A stretch of DNA of 64,000 bases from Bacteroidota bacterium. GTDB taxonomy: Bacteria > Bacteroidota > Bacteroidia > Chitinophagales > Chitinophagaceae. Below, in pieces: positions 1 through 8,205 of this stretch; position 1 is the stretch's first letter; every line of letters starts with the position of its first letter. Made by a program: the position numbers and the translations under genes. Location: assembly GCA_023386555.1 (NCBI GenBank), contig JAEWJK010000014.1, positions 142,794 through 206,793 of the forward strand, given 5' to 3'. Under the pieces are notes generated by a model. That model saw only the letters and a list, made by a program, of their open reading frames with translations. It ran no database searches and had not been told where the DNA came from.

Positions 1-948
1 AGCCACATGTTCCATTCTATGTTCCAGGCTTTGAAAATCTTTCACTGCTTCACGGATCTTTTCTTTCCTGATGCCAAGTGTAGCTGCTGCAATACCTGCT
101 GCCATGGTGTTGTAGTTATTATGTTTGCCTTTCAATGCGAAATCGTAAATACTCATACTCACTCTTTCTTCATGAATTCGCAACATCATCTGGTCTCCTT
201 TAATGTATCCGCCTTTCTTTGTTTCCTGTTTCATAGCAAATGGTAATGGGTTAGTATTTGGTTTTAGTAACGCTAATTTTTGTGTGATGACTTCATCGTC
301 CAAATTGTAAATGAAGTAATCTTCGTTCGTCTGGTTTTCGATGATCTTAAACTTGCTGTTGATGTAGTTTTCGAACTTGTAATCATAACGATCAAGATGA
401 TCTTCGGTTATGTTCAAAAGCACAGCTACATCCGGACGAAAAGTTTTTATATCATCGAGTTGAAAAGAACTGATCTCAGCTACATACAATTGTTTCGGAT
501 CTTCTGCTATTTGCTTAGTGATGGAATAGCCGATGTTTCCTACCAATGCAACATCAAGTCCTGCTTTTTTGCAGATGTGATAGATCAGTGATGTACATGT
601 GCTTTTTCCGTTACTTCCGGTGATGCCAACAATTTTGCTATCACCTTTAAACCGATAAGCCAGTTCAAACTCACTGATCACTTCAATACTTTTAGCCCTG
701 ATCTTTTTCACCATTTCATTCTTCTCCGAAATACCAGGACTTTTCATCACTTCATCTGCATTCAGGATTTTTTCATCGGTATGTGTGCCTTCTTCAAATT
801 CTATTTCGTTATCAAAGAGCTCTTTTTTGTACTTATCTTTTATTGATCTGCCATCACTTACAAAAACATCATAGCCTTTCTGCTTACCAAGTATGGCAGC
901 ACCAATACCACTTTCACCTGCTCCCAGTATTACTAACCGATGTTTCAT
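1..948 (-). CDS. murD: UDP-N-acetylmuramoyl-L-alanine--D-glutamate ligase, partial
   Basis: Cytoplasmic Mur ligase that adds D-Glu to UDP-MurNAc-L-Ala in peptidoglycan precursor synthesis. The reading frame starts at an ATG (946-948) and is open for 316 codons to the window edge, so about the last third of a roughly 450-residue enzyme is missing. It has an N-terminal Rossmann-like segment (LGAGESGIGAA, residues 8-18), the ATP-binding loop TGSNGKST (110-117), and the later stretch EHRMEHVA at the truncated end, all typical of MurD. It is the last visible gene of the minus-strand cell-wall cluster and is separated from mraY by about 160 nt that hold a dispersed repeat. The identity is secure; only the C-terminal domain cannot be checked. 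Confidence 0.95.
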   Translation of the reverse strand, partial: MKHRLVILGAGESGIGAAILGKQKGYDVFVSDGRSIKDKYKKELFDNEIEFEEGTHTDEKILNADEVMKSPGISEKNEMVKKIRAKSIEVISEFELAYRFKGDSKIVGITGSNGKSTCTSLIYHICKKAGLDVALVGNIGYSITKQIAEDPKQLYVAEISSFQLDDIKTFRPDVAVLLNITEDHLDRYDYKFENYINSKFKIIENQTNEDYFIYNLDDEVITQKLALLKPNTNPLPFAMKQETKKGGYIKGDQMMLRIHEERVSMSIYDFALKGKHNNYNTMAAGIAAATLGIRKEKIREAVKDFQSLEHRMEHVA

Positions 949-985
949 TTTTATTTAGCCAACTTTAAATCTTTACTCACCGTCT

Positions 986-1082
986 GTTGTGTCACTCACT
1001 TCTATGTTCAGATCTTTACTCATCATGTGCCGCCACTGTACTGATCAATAAAGAACTATCAGTACAAGGGTGCGACGCAACA
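986..1082 (+). repeat. Dispersed intergenic repeat, copy A
   Basis: This copy fills most of the mraY-murD gap. The left module TGTGTCACTCACTTC (about 989-1002) is followed by a GTTCAG stretch and, after a spacer, by AATAAAGAAC and the right core GTACAAGGGTGCGACGCAAC (one mismatch to the family core). Similar sequence recurs near 6397, 11463, 13340, 14500, 23101, 29674 and 62814. It lies inside an operon-like gene run. Confidence 0.7.
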
Positions 1083-1109
1083 ACAGCACAATTCATATTC
1101 TGCACTCTG

Positions 1110-2396
1110 CTACCTAATTTTCAAAGTCACTATAGACATCACTACCAACAGTACAGTGATGATCCAGAACCTGACTGCTATCTTGCTTTCGTGATAACCC
1201 TTCTTCTGATAATGATGATGGAGCGGACTCATTAAGAAAATCCTTTTGCCTTCACCATACTTCTTCTTTGTGTATTTGAAATATGCAACCTGCATCATCA
1301 CACTTAAATTCTCCACCAGGAACACACCACAGAAAATCGGAATCAATAATTCTTTACGAACGATGATTGCTAATGATGCAATGATTCCGCCTAATGCAAG
1401 ACTACCGGTATCACCCATAAACACCTGTGCAGGAAATGCATTGTACCAGAGGAAACCGATACATCCACCGATGAATGCTGCAACAAAAATGGTAAGCTCA
1501 CCAAGGTTAGGTATGTACATGATGTTGAGATAATCTGCCAACATGTAGTTACCACTTGCATAGACAAATATTCCAAGACAAGCACCGATGATGGCACTGA
1601 CACCTCCTGCAAGTCCATCTAAACCATCTGTGATATTGGCTCCATTCGAAACAGCCGTGATAATAAATGTTACTACTAACACATAAACGATCCATGTATA
1701 ATCTTCTGCACCATCTCCCATCCATGTAATTAATCTACTGTAGTTAAACTCATGATCTTTAACAAATGGAATGGTGGTGATCGGTGTTTTTGCTCTTACA
1801 AACTTTCTTTCTTCACCGGCTATTTCTCTTACTATCACAGGACCATTTACTGTTTGAGTAGCATTGCCGAAATACTCTCTTTCCACAACAACGCTATCAT
1901 TGAAATAAAGTGTAAGGCCAACAATAATTCCTAATCCAACCTGTCCGATTATTTTTGATATACCTGCTAATCCATCACTGTCTTTCTTCTTGTATTTCTC
2001 TCCTCTTTCCTGTGCAGTCTTTCTTGCTTTGATCTTAAAGAAATCATCAAGAAAACCGATGATACCTAACCAGATGGTTGATAGTAACATCAACCTGACA
2101 TATACTTTTGTCAGATCGGCAAAAAGCAGTGTTGGAATAATAATAGCCAACAGAATAATCAAACCACCCATTGTTGGTGTGCCTTTCTTAGTTGCCTCAC
2201 CGGCAAGGCCCAATTCTCTTACACTTTCTCCAATTTGTTTTCTTTGTAAATATTTAATGATGCGTTTACCAAATATGGTGGCTATCAACAAAGACAATAC
2301 AATTGCCATTGCAGCACGGAATGTGAGGAACTGAAACAAGCCTGTACCTGTTACGTTAAACTCTTCTCGTAGCCATGTGAAAAAATGGTATAGCAT
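1110..2396 (-). CDS. mraY: Phospho-N-acetylmuramoyl-pentapeptide transferase
   Basis: Integral membrane enzyme that transfers phospho-MurNAc-pentapeptide from UDP to undecaprenyl phosphate to make lipid I. The 428-residue protein has the KKGTPTMGG motif (residues 70-78), the catalytic-type FLDDFFK motif (115-121), NITDGLDGLAGG (near 254-265) and the C-terminal HHHYQKKG signature. It is longer than the roughly 360-residue proteobacterial enzyme because of an extra polar stretch between about residues 165 and 230, a feature I recall as common in Bacteroidota. Multiple hydrophobic segments fit the ten-helix fold. It lies about 50 nt downstream of murE on the same strand, as part of the cell-wall cluster. 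Confidence 0.97.
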   Translation of the reverse strand: MLYHFFTWLREEFNVTGTGLFQFLTFRAAMAIVLSLLIATIFGKRIIKYLQRKQIGESVRELGLAGEATKKGTPTMGGLIILLAIIIPTLLFADLTKVYVRLMLLSTIWLGIIGFLDDFFKIKARKTAQERGEKYKKKDSDGLAGISKIIGQVGLGIIVGLTLYFNDSVVVEREYFGNATQTVNGPVIVREIAGEERKFVRAKTPITTIPFVKDHEFNYSRLITWMGDGAEDYTWIVYVLVVTFIITAVSNGANITDGLDGLAGGVSAIIGACLGIFVYASGNYMLADYLNIMYIPNLGELTIFVAAFIGGCIGFLWYNAFPAQVFMGDTGSLALGGIIASLAIIVRKELLIPIFCGVFLVENLSVMMQVAYFKYTKKKYGEGKRIFLMSPLHHHYQKKGYHESKIAVRFWIITVLLVVMSIVTLKIR

Positions 2397-2403
2397 TTTA
2401 GTT

Positions 2404-2430
2404 AGTTGATAGTTGACAGATGATAGTTGA
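2404..2430. repeat. Short spacer repeat between murE and mraY
   Basis: The 49-nt gap between murE and mraY contains three close copies of the unit AGTTGA/TAGTTGA. Simple repeats of this kind also occur at 16003-16057 and 23932-23974 and inside two coding regions. No function is visible. Confidence 0.4.
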
Positions 2431-2445
2431 AAATTGCAACTCCAT

Positions 2446-3909
2446 CTACTTTCCTAATAATTCAAACATTTCTTTTAAAACCTCCTTGTCGTCAAAATGA
2501 TTCTTTACTCCATTTATATCCTGGTATTTTTCATGTCCTTTTCCGGCAATTAAAATGATATCATCATTATTCGCAAGGCTGACAGCTGTCTTAATTGCTT
2601 CCTTTCTATCGCTGATTGTGATGTATTTTCTTTTTGCAGCACTGTTCAATCCTTCTTCCATGTCTCTAAGTATCTGTTGCGGATCTTCAGTTCTTGGATT
2701 ATCGCTGGTGAAGATTGCTTTATCACTCAGATCACATGCAGCGTGGGCCATGATTGGTCGTTTGGTTTTATCTCTATCACCACCACAACCAACAACGGTG
2801 ATCACCTGTTCATTTCCTTTTCTTAGTTTCTTTATAGTAGATAGCACATTTTCTAAAGCATCGGGAGTATGTGCATAATCAACAATTCCCACAATGCCAG
2901 TATTGCTAACGACATAATCAAACCTTCCTTCAGCACCTGACAGTATACTCAAAGCCGTTAATACTTCGTCTCTCTGTTTACCAAGACAAACAGCAGCACC
3001 AAATACTGCAAGCAGATTGTAAGCATTGAATTCACCGATCAATAAAAAATGAACTTCTTTTTCATTAACGATCATCTGCAAACCAGTGAGCGAATTCTCA
3101 AGGATCTTTCCTTTGAAATCTGCTATCGTCTTCAGGCTGTAGAAATATTTTTTTGCAGGTGTATTCTGCAGCATCACATTTCCTCTTTTATCATCTGCAT
3201 TTGAAATAGCGAAAGCCGATGAAGTAAGATTATCGAAGAAACTTTTCTTTACACGTATATACTCATCGAAAGTTTTATGATAATCAAGATGATCATGTGT
3301 GATGTTACTAAACAAACCACCAGTAAAATGCAAGCCTGTTGTTCTATGTTGATGCACAGCATGTGAGCTTACTTCCATGAATACATATTCACAGCCAGCG
3401 TCTAACATTTGTTTAAGCAACGCATTCAAACTAACAGCATCAGGTGTGGTATGTGTGGCGGGAATGATCTCTTCACCAATATGATTTTGTACCGTGCTGA
3501 TCAATCCACATTTATGACCTAATTGGGTGAACAGTTTAAATAACAGCGTAGCAATTGTTGTTTTCCCATTCGTTCCGGTAACACCAACTAATTTCAACTT
3601 TGAAGAAGGTTCTCCATAAAAGTTGTGTGATAAATATGCCAGTGCTTCATTAGTATTATCAACTTGTATATATGTTATACCTTCTAATCGTTCATCAGGA
3701 AAAGTATCGTATACAACAGCAGTAGCTCCAAGCTCTATTGCTTTGTTGATGAAATGATGTCCATCAGCCTGCACTCCCCTAATTGCTACAAACACATCAC
3801 CTTTAGAAACTTTTCGGGAATCTATCTGAATGCTGTTCACATTAACCTGCATATCACCTTCAACAGCAAGCAAACGCACTTTATATAATATGTCCTGTAA
3901 CCTTGCCAC
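2446..3909 (-). CDS. murE: UDP-MurNAc-L-Ala-D-Glu:meso-DAP ligase
   Basis: Adds the third stem-peptide residue to the peptidoglycan precursor in the cytoplasm. The 487-residue protein shows the Mur ligase ATP loop VTGTNGKTT (residues 110-118), HTTPDA (153-158), a lysine-containing RVKKSFF segment where the carbamylated lysine is expected (about 219-225), and DNPRTEDP (403-410). DNPR is the known specificity motif for meso-diaminopimelate, so the wall is probably DAP type. The start is a GTG whose first base is also the last base of the ftsI stop codon (TAGTG), which suggests translational coupling. It is followed by mraY. Confidence 0.97.
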   Translation of the reverse strand: MARLQDILYKVRLLAVEGDMQVNVNSIQIDSRKVSKGDVFVAIRGVQADGHHFINKAIELGATAVVYDTFPDERLEGITYIQVDNTNEALAYLSHNFYGEPSSKLKLVGVTGTNGKTTIATLLFKLFTQLGHKCGLISTVQNHIGEEIIPATHTTPDAVSLNALLKQMLDAGCEYVFMEVSSHAVHQHRTTGLHFTGGLFSNITHDHLDYHKTFDEYIRVKKSFFDNLTSSAFAISNADDKRGNVMLQNTPAKKYFYSLKTIADFKGKILENSLTGLQMIVNEKEVHFLLIGEFNAYNLLAVFGAAVCLGKQRDEVLTALSILSGAEGRFDYVVSNTGIVGIVDYAHTPDALENVLSTIKKLRKGNEQVITVVGCGGDRDKTKRPIMAHAACDLSDKAIFTSDNPRTEDPQQILRDMEEGLNSAAKRKYITISDRKEAIKTAVSLANNDDIILIAGKGHEKYQDINGVKNHFDDKEVLKEMFELLGK

Positions 3910-6026
3910 TATCTTAATTCAATATTTATTGTTTGTCCTTTAGCGATTGTATTACCCGGTTCAACAGATTGCGATGCCACTTTTCCTTTTCCTCTCACTG
4001 CTACTTTCAGACCAATGTTCTCACACACAGCGACGGCATCTTTCAAAGCCAATCCTTTTAAAGAAGGCATTTGCTTCTCCGATATTTTGAAATTGTACAC
4101 AGCAGCTTTACCTGTTTGATTTGTTACGGTAATAAAATCACTTTCACTATTGGTGCTAGTGTACTTTAGTTTTAGTTTATCAAACACTTGCTTAACTTCT
4201 GTTGAATAACCAGCATATTGAAACCAGCTGCTATCTTTTTTTGCAATCAGATTCAACTGATCATTTTGTTTCACGTATAATGTATAGAGCCTGTCAGATA
4301 TCTCTTTAAAAACCGGACCTGCTACCGATGCTCCATAAAACTTAGCAGCATGTGGTTTATTCTTGATCACTACTACTATTGTATATTGTGGATTTTCTGC
4401 AGGAAAAAATCCGGCAAAAGATGAGTGATAAATTTTATCCGCATAACCTTTATTGCCATTAGCAACCAAAGAGGTTCCTGTTTTACCCGCAACAGTATAA
4501 GGCGAATTTTTAAACAAGTGAAAGCCGGTACCACCAGGAACAGTTGTTACACCAGTTAAACATGCATTCAATTGTTTCAATGTTTCATCGCTACATATTT
4601 TTTCATTCAGTATTGTTGGCTCAACCATCTTTACCACTTTTCCATTCTCAGTGATTGAACTTACCAGGAATGGTTTCATCATCTTACCGTTATTCGCAAC
4701 AGCATTATATAACATGGCTGTATGTAATGGTGTTACCATCAGGTTGTATCCGAAGCTCATCCACGGTAATGTTGTATTGCTCCAGTATTTTGTTCCAGGT
4801 TTATAGATAACCGGTTTTCTTTCTCCTAAAAGATCAACACCAGTGGTAACATCCATGTTCAATTTTTTAAGATGATTAATAAATTGAGAGGGAGAATTAC
4901 TATAACTATTTACTACGAGTTTCGCCATTCCTACATTAGAACTTACTTCGAATGCTCTCTTAATATCTACCTGGTATTGTCCATGCTGTTCACTATCATA
5001 AACAGTTCTTCCTGCAATTTGCCATGCACCTCCTTCGAGATTAACAGGTGAATTGATGTTTACCTTTTTATCTTCTAACACAGAAATAAGTGTAGCGAGT
5101 TTAAATGTTGATCCCGGCTCTGATGGTGTTAATGCATAATTATAGTTCTCGAAATAATTTCCACCGGGTGTTCTTCCGAGATTTGCAATCGCTTTTACCT
5201 TTCCTGTTTTTACTTCCATTACAATAGCACATCCATGCTCAGCTTCATTGCCAACCATCATCTTCATTAAAGCATTTTCTGTTATCTCCTGAATGTGCAT
5301 GTCTAATGTTGTGATGATATCTTTACCGTTCTTCGGTTCTATTGTATTCGCATCGTCTTCTAAAGGCATTGAAACACCAGCTCCTACATATCGCACCATT
5401 TGCTGTCCACTAGTTCCTTTCAAGACTGAATCATATGTCTGTTCCAGGCCAATCTTCTGTGCATTTTGTCTTTCCAAACCAATTGTTCTGTAAGCCAACA
5501 TTTGATATGGATTCAATCTTATACTTCTTACATCTGCAATAAATCCACTTTTATTTCTTCCTTCTCTCACCAATGGAAGCGTTAACAGCTTCTGGTATTC
5601 TCTGTATGAAATATTTTTCTTCAGCAGAAAATACCTGAGCTTGTTCTTATACCCTTTCTCAAGTAATTTTTTATACTGGTTATGATCTTTGTCTTTAAAC
5701 AATGCTGCCAATCCAACACTCAATGAATCAACATTTGTCCTGAACCTTTTTCCACTCTTTTCTCTTAAGCCATCAGCCATGAAATCAATGTAGACATCGA
5801 ACTGAGGAATACTCGTACTCAACATTTGTCCATCTTCACTGAAAATTGTTCCTCTCTCTGCTTCCACCTCAACCCATTTCAATTGAAGTGTATCTCCCAA
5901 TCCTCTCCAATGTTTTCCCTGCACCTGTTGTATGTAAAAAGCTTTTCCGAAAATCACAGCACATACCAATACCATTACTACAAAACACAGGTACACTCTC
6001 CACAGTATGTCTTTTTTTACATCCAT
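3909..6026 (-). CDS. ftsI: Septal peptidoglycan transpeptidase FtsI (PBP3 type)
   Basis: Class B penicillin-binding protein that cross-links septal peptidoglycan in the periplasm. One N-terminal membrane anchor (about residues 11-30) precedes a dimerisation region and the transpeptidase domain with active-site STFK (about 306-309), SSN (362-364) and KTGT (515-518). A C-terminal PASTA domain follows (about 645-705), as in Bacteroidota and Gram-positive homologues but not E. coli FtsI. I chose the ATG at 6024-6026 over a TTG one codon upstream because it forms a TGATG overlap with the ftsL stop. The protein is about 705 residues. Confidence 0.95.
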   Translation of the reverse strand: MDVKKDILWRVYLCFVVMVLVCAVIFGKAFYIQQVQGKHWRGLGDTLQLKWVEVEAERGTIFSEDGQMLSTSIPQFDVYIDFMADGLREKSGKRFRTNVDSLSVGLAALFKDKDHNQYKKLLEKGYKNKLRYFLLKKNISYREYQKLLTLPLVREGRNKSGFIADVRSIRLNPYQMLAYRTIGLERQNAQKIGLEQTYDSVLKGTSGQQMVRYVGAGVSMPLEDDANTIEPKNGKDIITTLDMHIQEITENALMKMMVGNEAEHGCAIVMEVKTGKVKAIANLGRTPGGNYFENYNYALTPSEPGSTFKLATLISVLEDKKVNINSPVNLEGGAWQIAGRTVYDSEQHGQYQVDIKRAFEVSSNVGMAKLVVNSYSNSPSQFINHLKKLNMDVTTGVDLLGERKPVIYKPGTKYWSNTTLPWMSFGYNLMVTPLHTAMLYNAVANNGKMMKPFLVSSITENGKVVKMVEPTILNEKICSDETLKQLNACLTGVTTVPGGTGFHLFKNSPYTVAGKTGTSLVANGNKGYADKIYHSSFAGFFPAENPQYTIVVVIKNKPHAAKFYGASVAGPVFKEISDRLYTLYVKQNDQLNLIAKKDSSWFQYAGYSTEVKQVFDKLKLKYTSTNSESDFITVTNQTGKAAVYNFKISEKQMPSLKGLALKDAVAVCENIGLKVAVRGKGKVASQSVEPGNTIAKGQTINIELR

Positions 6027-6346
6027 CAATTCTCAACTTTTATTCGCATTGGTGGCACAGTATCTAACTTCAAACCAAGTGGTGTAGCAGCTTTTACGAT
6101 CTCCGGTTCACGACTGCTTGCCATCACTTCGCTCTTTGCTGTTTTATATTCGAACTGTAATTTTTTTATTTCCTTTTCAGTATCGCTGATCTTCCTGATG
6201 GTTTTATCTGCCATGTGACCGTTAGCGATATACATTACAGCGAGCATCGCTAAAAACAAAAAGAACGGAATGTTATTCGGTATCCAGCGATAACCGAGGT
6301 ATTTTTTCCAATCTGATTTTTGTTGTATGTCCTGCTGTTTATCCAT
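6026..6346 (-). CDS. ftsL: FtsL-like cell division protein
   Basis: Small bitopic protein of 106 residues with a charged cytoplasmic N-terminus, one membrane helix (about residues 27-44) and a periplasmic segment with heptad-like spacing (KISDTEKEIKKLQFEYKTAK), the FtsL/DivIC pattern. FtsL proteins scaffold the divisome that activates FtsWI. Sequence conservation in the family is low, so the call rests on size, topology, coiled coil and position between rsmH and ftsI, with a one-base overlap with ftsI. Confidence in the role is good but lower than for its neighbours. Confidence 0.85.
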   Translation of the reverse strand: MDKQQDIQQKSDWKKYLGYRWIPNNIPFFLFLAMLAVMYIANGHMADKTIRKISDTEKEIKKLQFEYKTAKSEVMASSREPEIVKAATPLGLKLDTVPPMRIKVEN

Positions 6347-6357
6347 TATTTATTAGG

Positions 6358-6474
6358 TCAAGGTTCTGTTCTCTGTTCATTCCCGTACGTACGGGATTGT
6401 GTCACTCACTGCATCGTTCTGAACTTTTGTGATCTTGTTGAATAAAGAACTTCAGTACAAGAGTGCGACGCAAC
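6358..6474 (+). repeat. Dispersed intergenic repeat, copy B (composite)
   Basis: The copy lies in the 146-nt ftsL-rsmH gap. It starts with TCAAGGTTCTGTT (also at 62756), continues through a 16-bp palindrome, the left module TGTGTCACTCACT (6398-6410), GTTCTGAACTTT, GAATAAAGAACTTC, and an exact right core GTACAAGAGTGCGACGCAAC (about 6455-6474). It sits inside the cell-wall cluster. Confidence 0.65.
6381..6396. repeat. Perfect 16-bp palindrome
   Basis: The sequence TCCCGTACGTACGGGA is its own reverse complement. It is embedded in composite repeat copy B directly before the left module. It could be a small insertion unit, a protein site or a cruciform-forming element; nothing in the sequence decides between these. 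Confidence 0.7.
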
Positions 6475-6492
6475 AAAAGTTTTATCCCTGGT

Positions 6493-7434
6493 TCACAATC
6501 TCTCTGCTACTCTCAACTTTGCACTCCGGCTTCTTTTATTCTTTTTTGTTTCTTCTGCAGAAGCTTCAATTGGTTTCTTTGTTATAACTTTTAAAATCTT
6601 CTCCCTTACTGTATTCACAAATGGATTTTCATCTACGAGTTCTTCAAAAGTTTCATTCTTAAAGAAATTCTTCACTATCCTGTCTTCAATTGAATGAAAA
6701 GTGATAATAGCAACTCTTCCCTGTGGCATCAGCACGTCGGGTAATTGTTGCAGCATCTCTTTCAGTGCACCCATTTCATCATTCACTTCAATCCGCAAAG
6801 CCTGGAACACCTGTGCTAGATATTTATTTGGATTTCCTTTTACAACCGGTTGCAACATTGTTTTCAATGCATCAATTGTTTGCAGTGCATTGTTCTGGCG
6901 GTTTTGCAAAATGTGTTTTGCAAGAGTCTTTGAATTGGTTACCTCGCCATACTGCTCAAACAATTTGTGTAGTTGTTGTTCCGTGTAAGTAAGCAGGATA
7001 TCTCTTGCTGTTTTAGTTTGCCGCTGATCCATTCTCATATCCAACGGACCATCGAATCTTGTTGAGAAACCACGTGTACCTTCATCGAACTGATGAGAAC
7101 TTACACCAAGATCTGCCAACACTCCATCAATGGGATAAACATTGTGTAAACGCAAGAAGCGTTGAAGGTGACGGAAATTTTGTGGTACAAAAATGATCCG
7201 ATCATCTTTTGGCAAATTCTGCTGAGCATCTGCATCCTGGTCGAAAGCAACCAACTTTCCTTTTGCATTCAACTTTTCCAAAATGCCTTTGCTGTGACCA
7301 CCACCACCAAAAGTGCAATCCACATAAATACCGTCTGGTTTTATATTCAAAGCATCAAGCGATTCTTTGTATAAAACCGGAACGTGGTAGTTATTAGGAA
7401 TTGGGGATTGGGAATTTGGTGTTTGCTCATTCAT
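6493..7434 (-). CDS. rsmH: 16S rRNA (cytosine-1402-N4)-methyltransferase
   Basis: SAM-dependent methyltransferase (MraW/RsmH) that modifies C1402 of 16S rRNA in the ribosomal P site. The family start signature HVPVLYKESL (residues 17-26) and the SAM-binding loop VDCTFGGGGHSKG (38-50) are clear, and the 313-residue length is normal. The first 15 residues (MNEQTPNSQSPIPNN) are low complexity and are encoded by a repetitive AATTCCCAATCCCCAATTCC stretch like intergenic spacer repeats, so the N-terminus appears extended by spacer DNA. It follows mraZ closely and precedes ftsL after a repeat-containing gap. Confidence 0.97.
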   Translation of the reverse strand: MNEQTPNSQSPIPNNYHVPVLYKESLDALNIKPDGIYVDCTFGGGGHSKGILEKLNAKGKLVAFDQDADAQQNLPKDDRIIFVPQNFRHLQRFLRLHNVYPIDGVLADLGVSSHQFDEGTRGFSTRFDGPLDMRMDQRQTKTARDILLTYTEQQLHKLFEQYGEVTNSKTLAKHILQNRQNNALQTIDALKTMLQPVVKGNPNKYLAQVFQALRIEVNDEMGALKEMLQQLPDVLMPQGRVAIITFHSIEDRIVKNFFKNETFEELVDENPFVNTVREKILKVITKKPIEASAEETKKNKRSRSAKLRVAERL

Positions 7435-7454
7435 GTTTTACCAATTACAAATTC

Positions 7455-7919
7455 CTAATCACTAACTCCATTGCTTTTACCCGTCATAACTTCTTCAGCC
7501 AGCTTACTGAAATCTTCTGCTGAAAATTCTTCAAAGAACTTTTTATACTTACCGGAATCCCATATTTCTATTTTGTCTCCTATAGCTGCCAGTATAATGT
7601 CTTTACCCAGCTCAGCATGTTCTCTCAAACTTGGCGGCATCAATAATCTTCCTGCACTGTCAATTTCTACAAGTGTAGCTCCACCTAAAAACTTGCGTTG
7701 AAATTCACGTACTTTCGGGTCGAACTGATTTTTCTTAAGAATTTCTTCAATGACTAATTCCCAGGTTTTTATTGGATACAGGTTAAGGCATCTTTCTAAC
7801 CCACGGCTGATCATAAAGCGGTTGTCACCTTCCGGCATTTGCTTTTTCAAGCCTCCCGGAAGGAGAAATCGACCTTTGGAATCGATCGTTGCTTCATATT
7901 CACCGTTAAAAACAATCAT
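7455..7919 (-). CDS. mraZ: Transcriptional regulator MraZ
   Basis: First gene of the cell-wall cluster. MraZ proteins form ring oligomers, bind repeats upstream of their own gene and repress the cluster. Two SpoVT/AbrB-type half domains are visible, each with a GRF/GRL hinge (GRFLLPGGLKK near residues 16-26 and GRLLMPPSLREH in the second half). I chose the ATG at 7917-7919 (MIVFNGEYEATIDSKGRF), the usual family start; a GTG at 7947-7949 would add ten residues but is part of the putative operator repeat. The resulting protein has 154 residues, a normal MraZ length. Confidence 0.96.
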   Translation of the reverse strand: MIVFNGEYEATIDSKGRFLLPGGLKKQMPEGDNRFMISRGLERCLNLYPIKTWELVIEEILKKNQFDPKVREFQRKFLGGATLVEIDSAGRLLMPPSLREHAELGKDIILAAIGDKIEIWDSGKYKKFFEEFSAEDFSKLAEEVMTGKSNGVSD

Positions 7920-7944
7920 TATCTGACCTAAATTTTCATTTATT

Positions 7945-7970
7945 GACACAAAATAACACTTTTTACCACT
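7945..7970 (-). promoter_or_regulatory. Candidate MraZ-binding repeats and promoter
   Basis: On the minus strand three GTG triplets occur at exact 10-nt spacing (7969-7967, 7959-7957, 7949-7947), reading AGTGGTAAAAAGTG then TTATTTTGTG. MraZ is known to bind short direct repeats spaced by about one helical turn upstream of mraZ in other bacteria. The middle of the array contains TTATTTTG, which resembles a -7 element, so repression by occlusion is plausible. The Bacteroidota box sequence itself is inferred. Confidence 0.45.
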
Positions 7971-8089
7971 TTTGAAGTCATTTTAGCGTGGTTTAAGTTT
8001 TCCACCTATGAAAAAGTGGCTGAAATGCAGTGGCAGCTTGATTTTGGGGATAATAGATGAACTGTTTTCGTGAAATGAATGTGAATTGC

Positions 8090-8098
8090 TGTGGATAA
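8090..8098 (-). promoter_or_regulatory. Single DnaA-box-like site
   Basis: TGTGGATAA is the exact reverse complement of the E. coli consensus DnaA box TTATCCACA. It lies in the mraZ-queA divergent gap, 108 nt from queA. A nine-base match can arise by chance and no clustered boxes or AT-rich unwinding element are apparent, so this is not called an origin. Confidence 0.3.
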
Positions 8099-8193
8099 GC
8101 TGTTTAATAGCTTGATTTTGATGTGAATGGAAGGTAATCATAAGTGAAATCCGGCCCATTTACTTTTTGAAATGGCTGTTGAGGGGTGACTAA

Positions 8194-8201
8194 TATATTT
8201 G
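8194..8201 (+). promoter_or_regulatory. -7 promoter element of queA
   Basis: TATATTTG matches the Bacteroidota -7 consensus TAnnTTTG and ends only four nucleotides before the queA ATG. A TTTTTG lies 24 nt upstream, slightly beyond the usual spacing. Transcription would begin at or next to the start codon. Confidence 0.45.
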
Positions 8202-8205
8202 CAGC

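Noticed and set aside
6027..6029. TTG start for ftsI one codon upstream of the ATG
   Set aside because: The ATG at 6026 gives a one-base TGATG overlap with ftsL and is the stronger start; the TTG adds one residue only.
7947..7949. GTG start of mraZ with ten extra residues
   Set aside because: The conserved MraZ N-terminus begins at the ATG 7919 and the GTG belongs to the putative operator repeat.
8041..8205. Replication origin in the mraZ-queA gap
   Set aside because: Only one DnaA box is present, and no dnaA or dnaN gene or box cluster is nearby.
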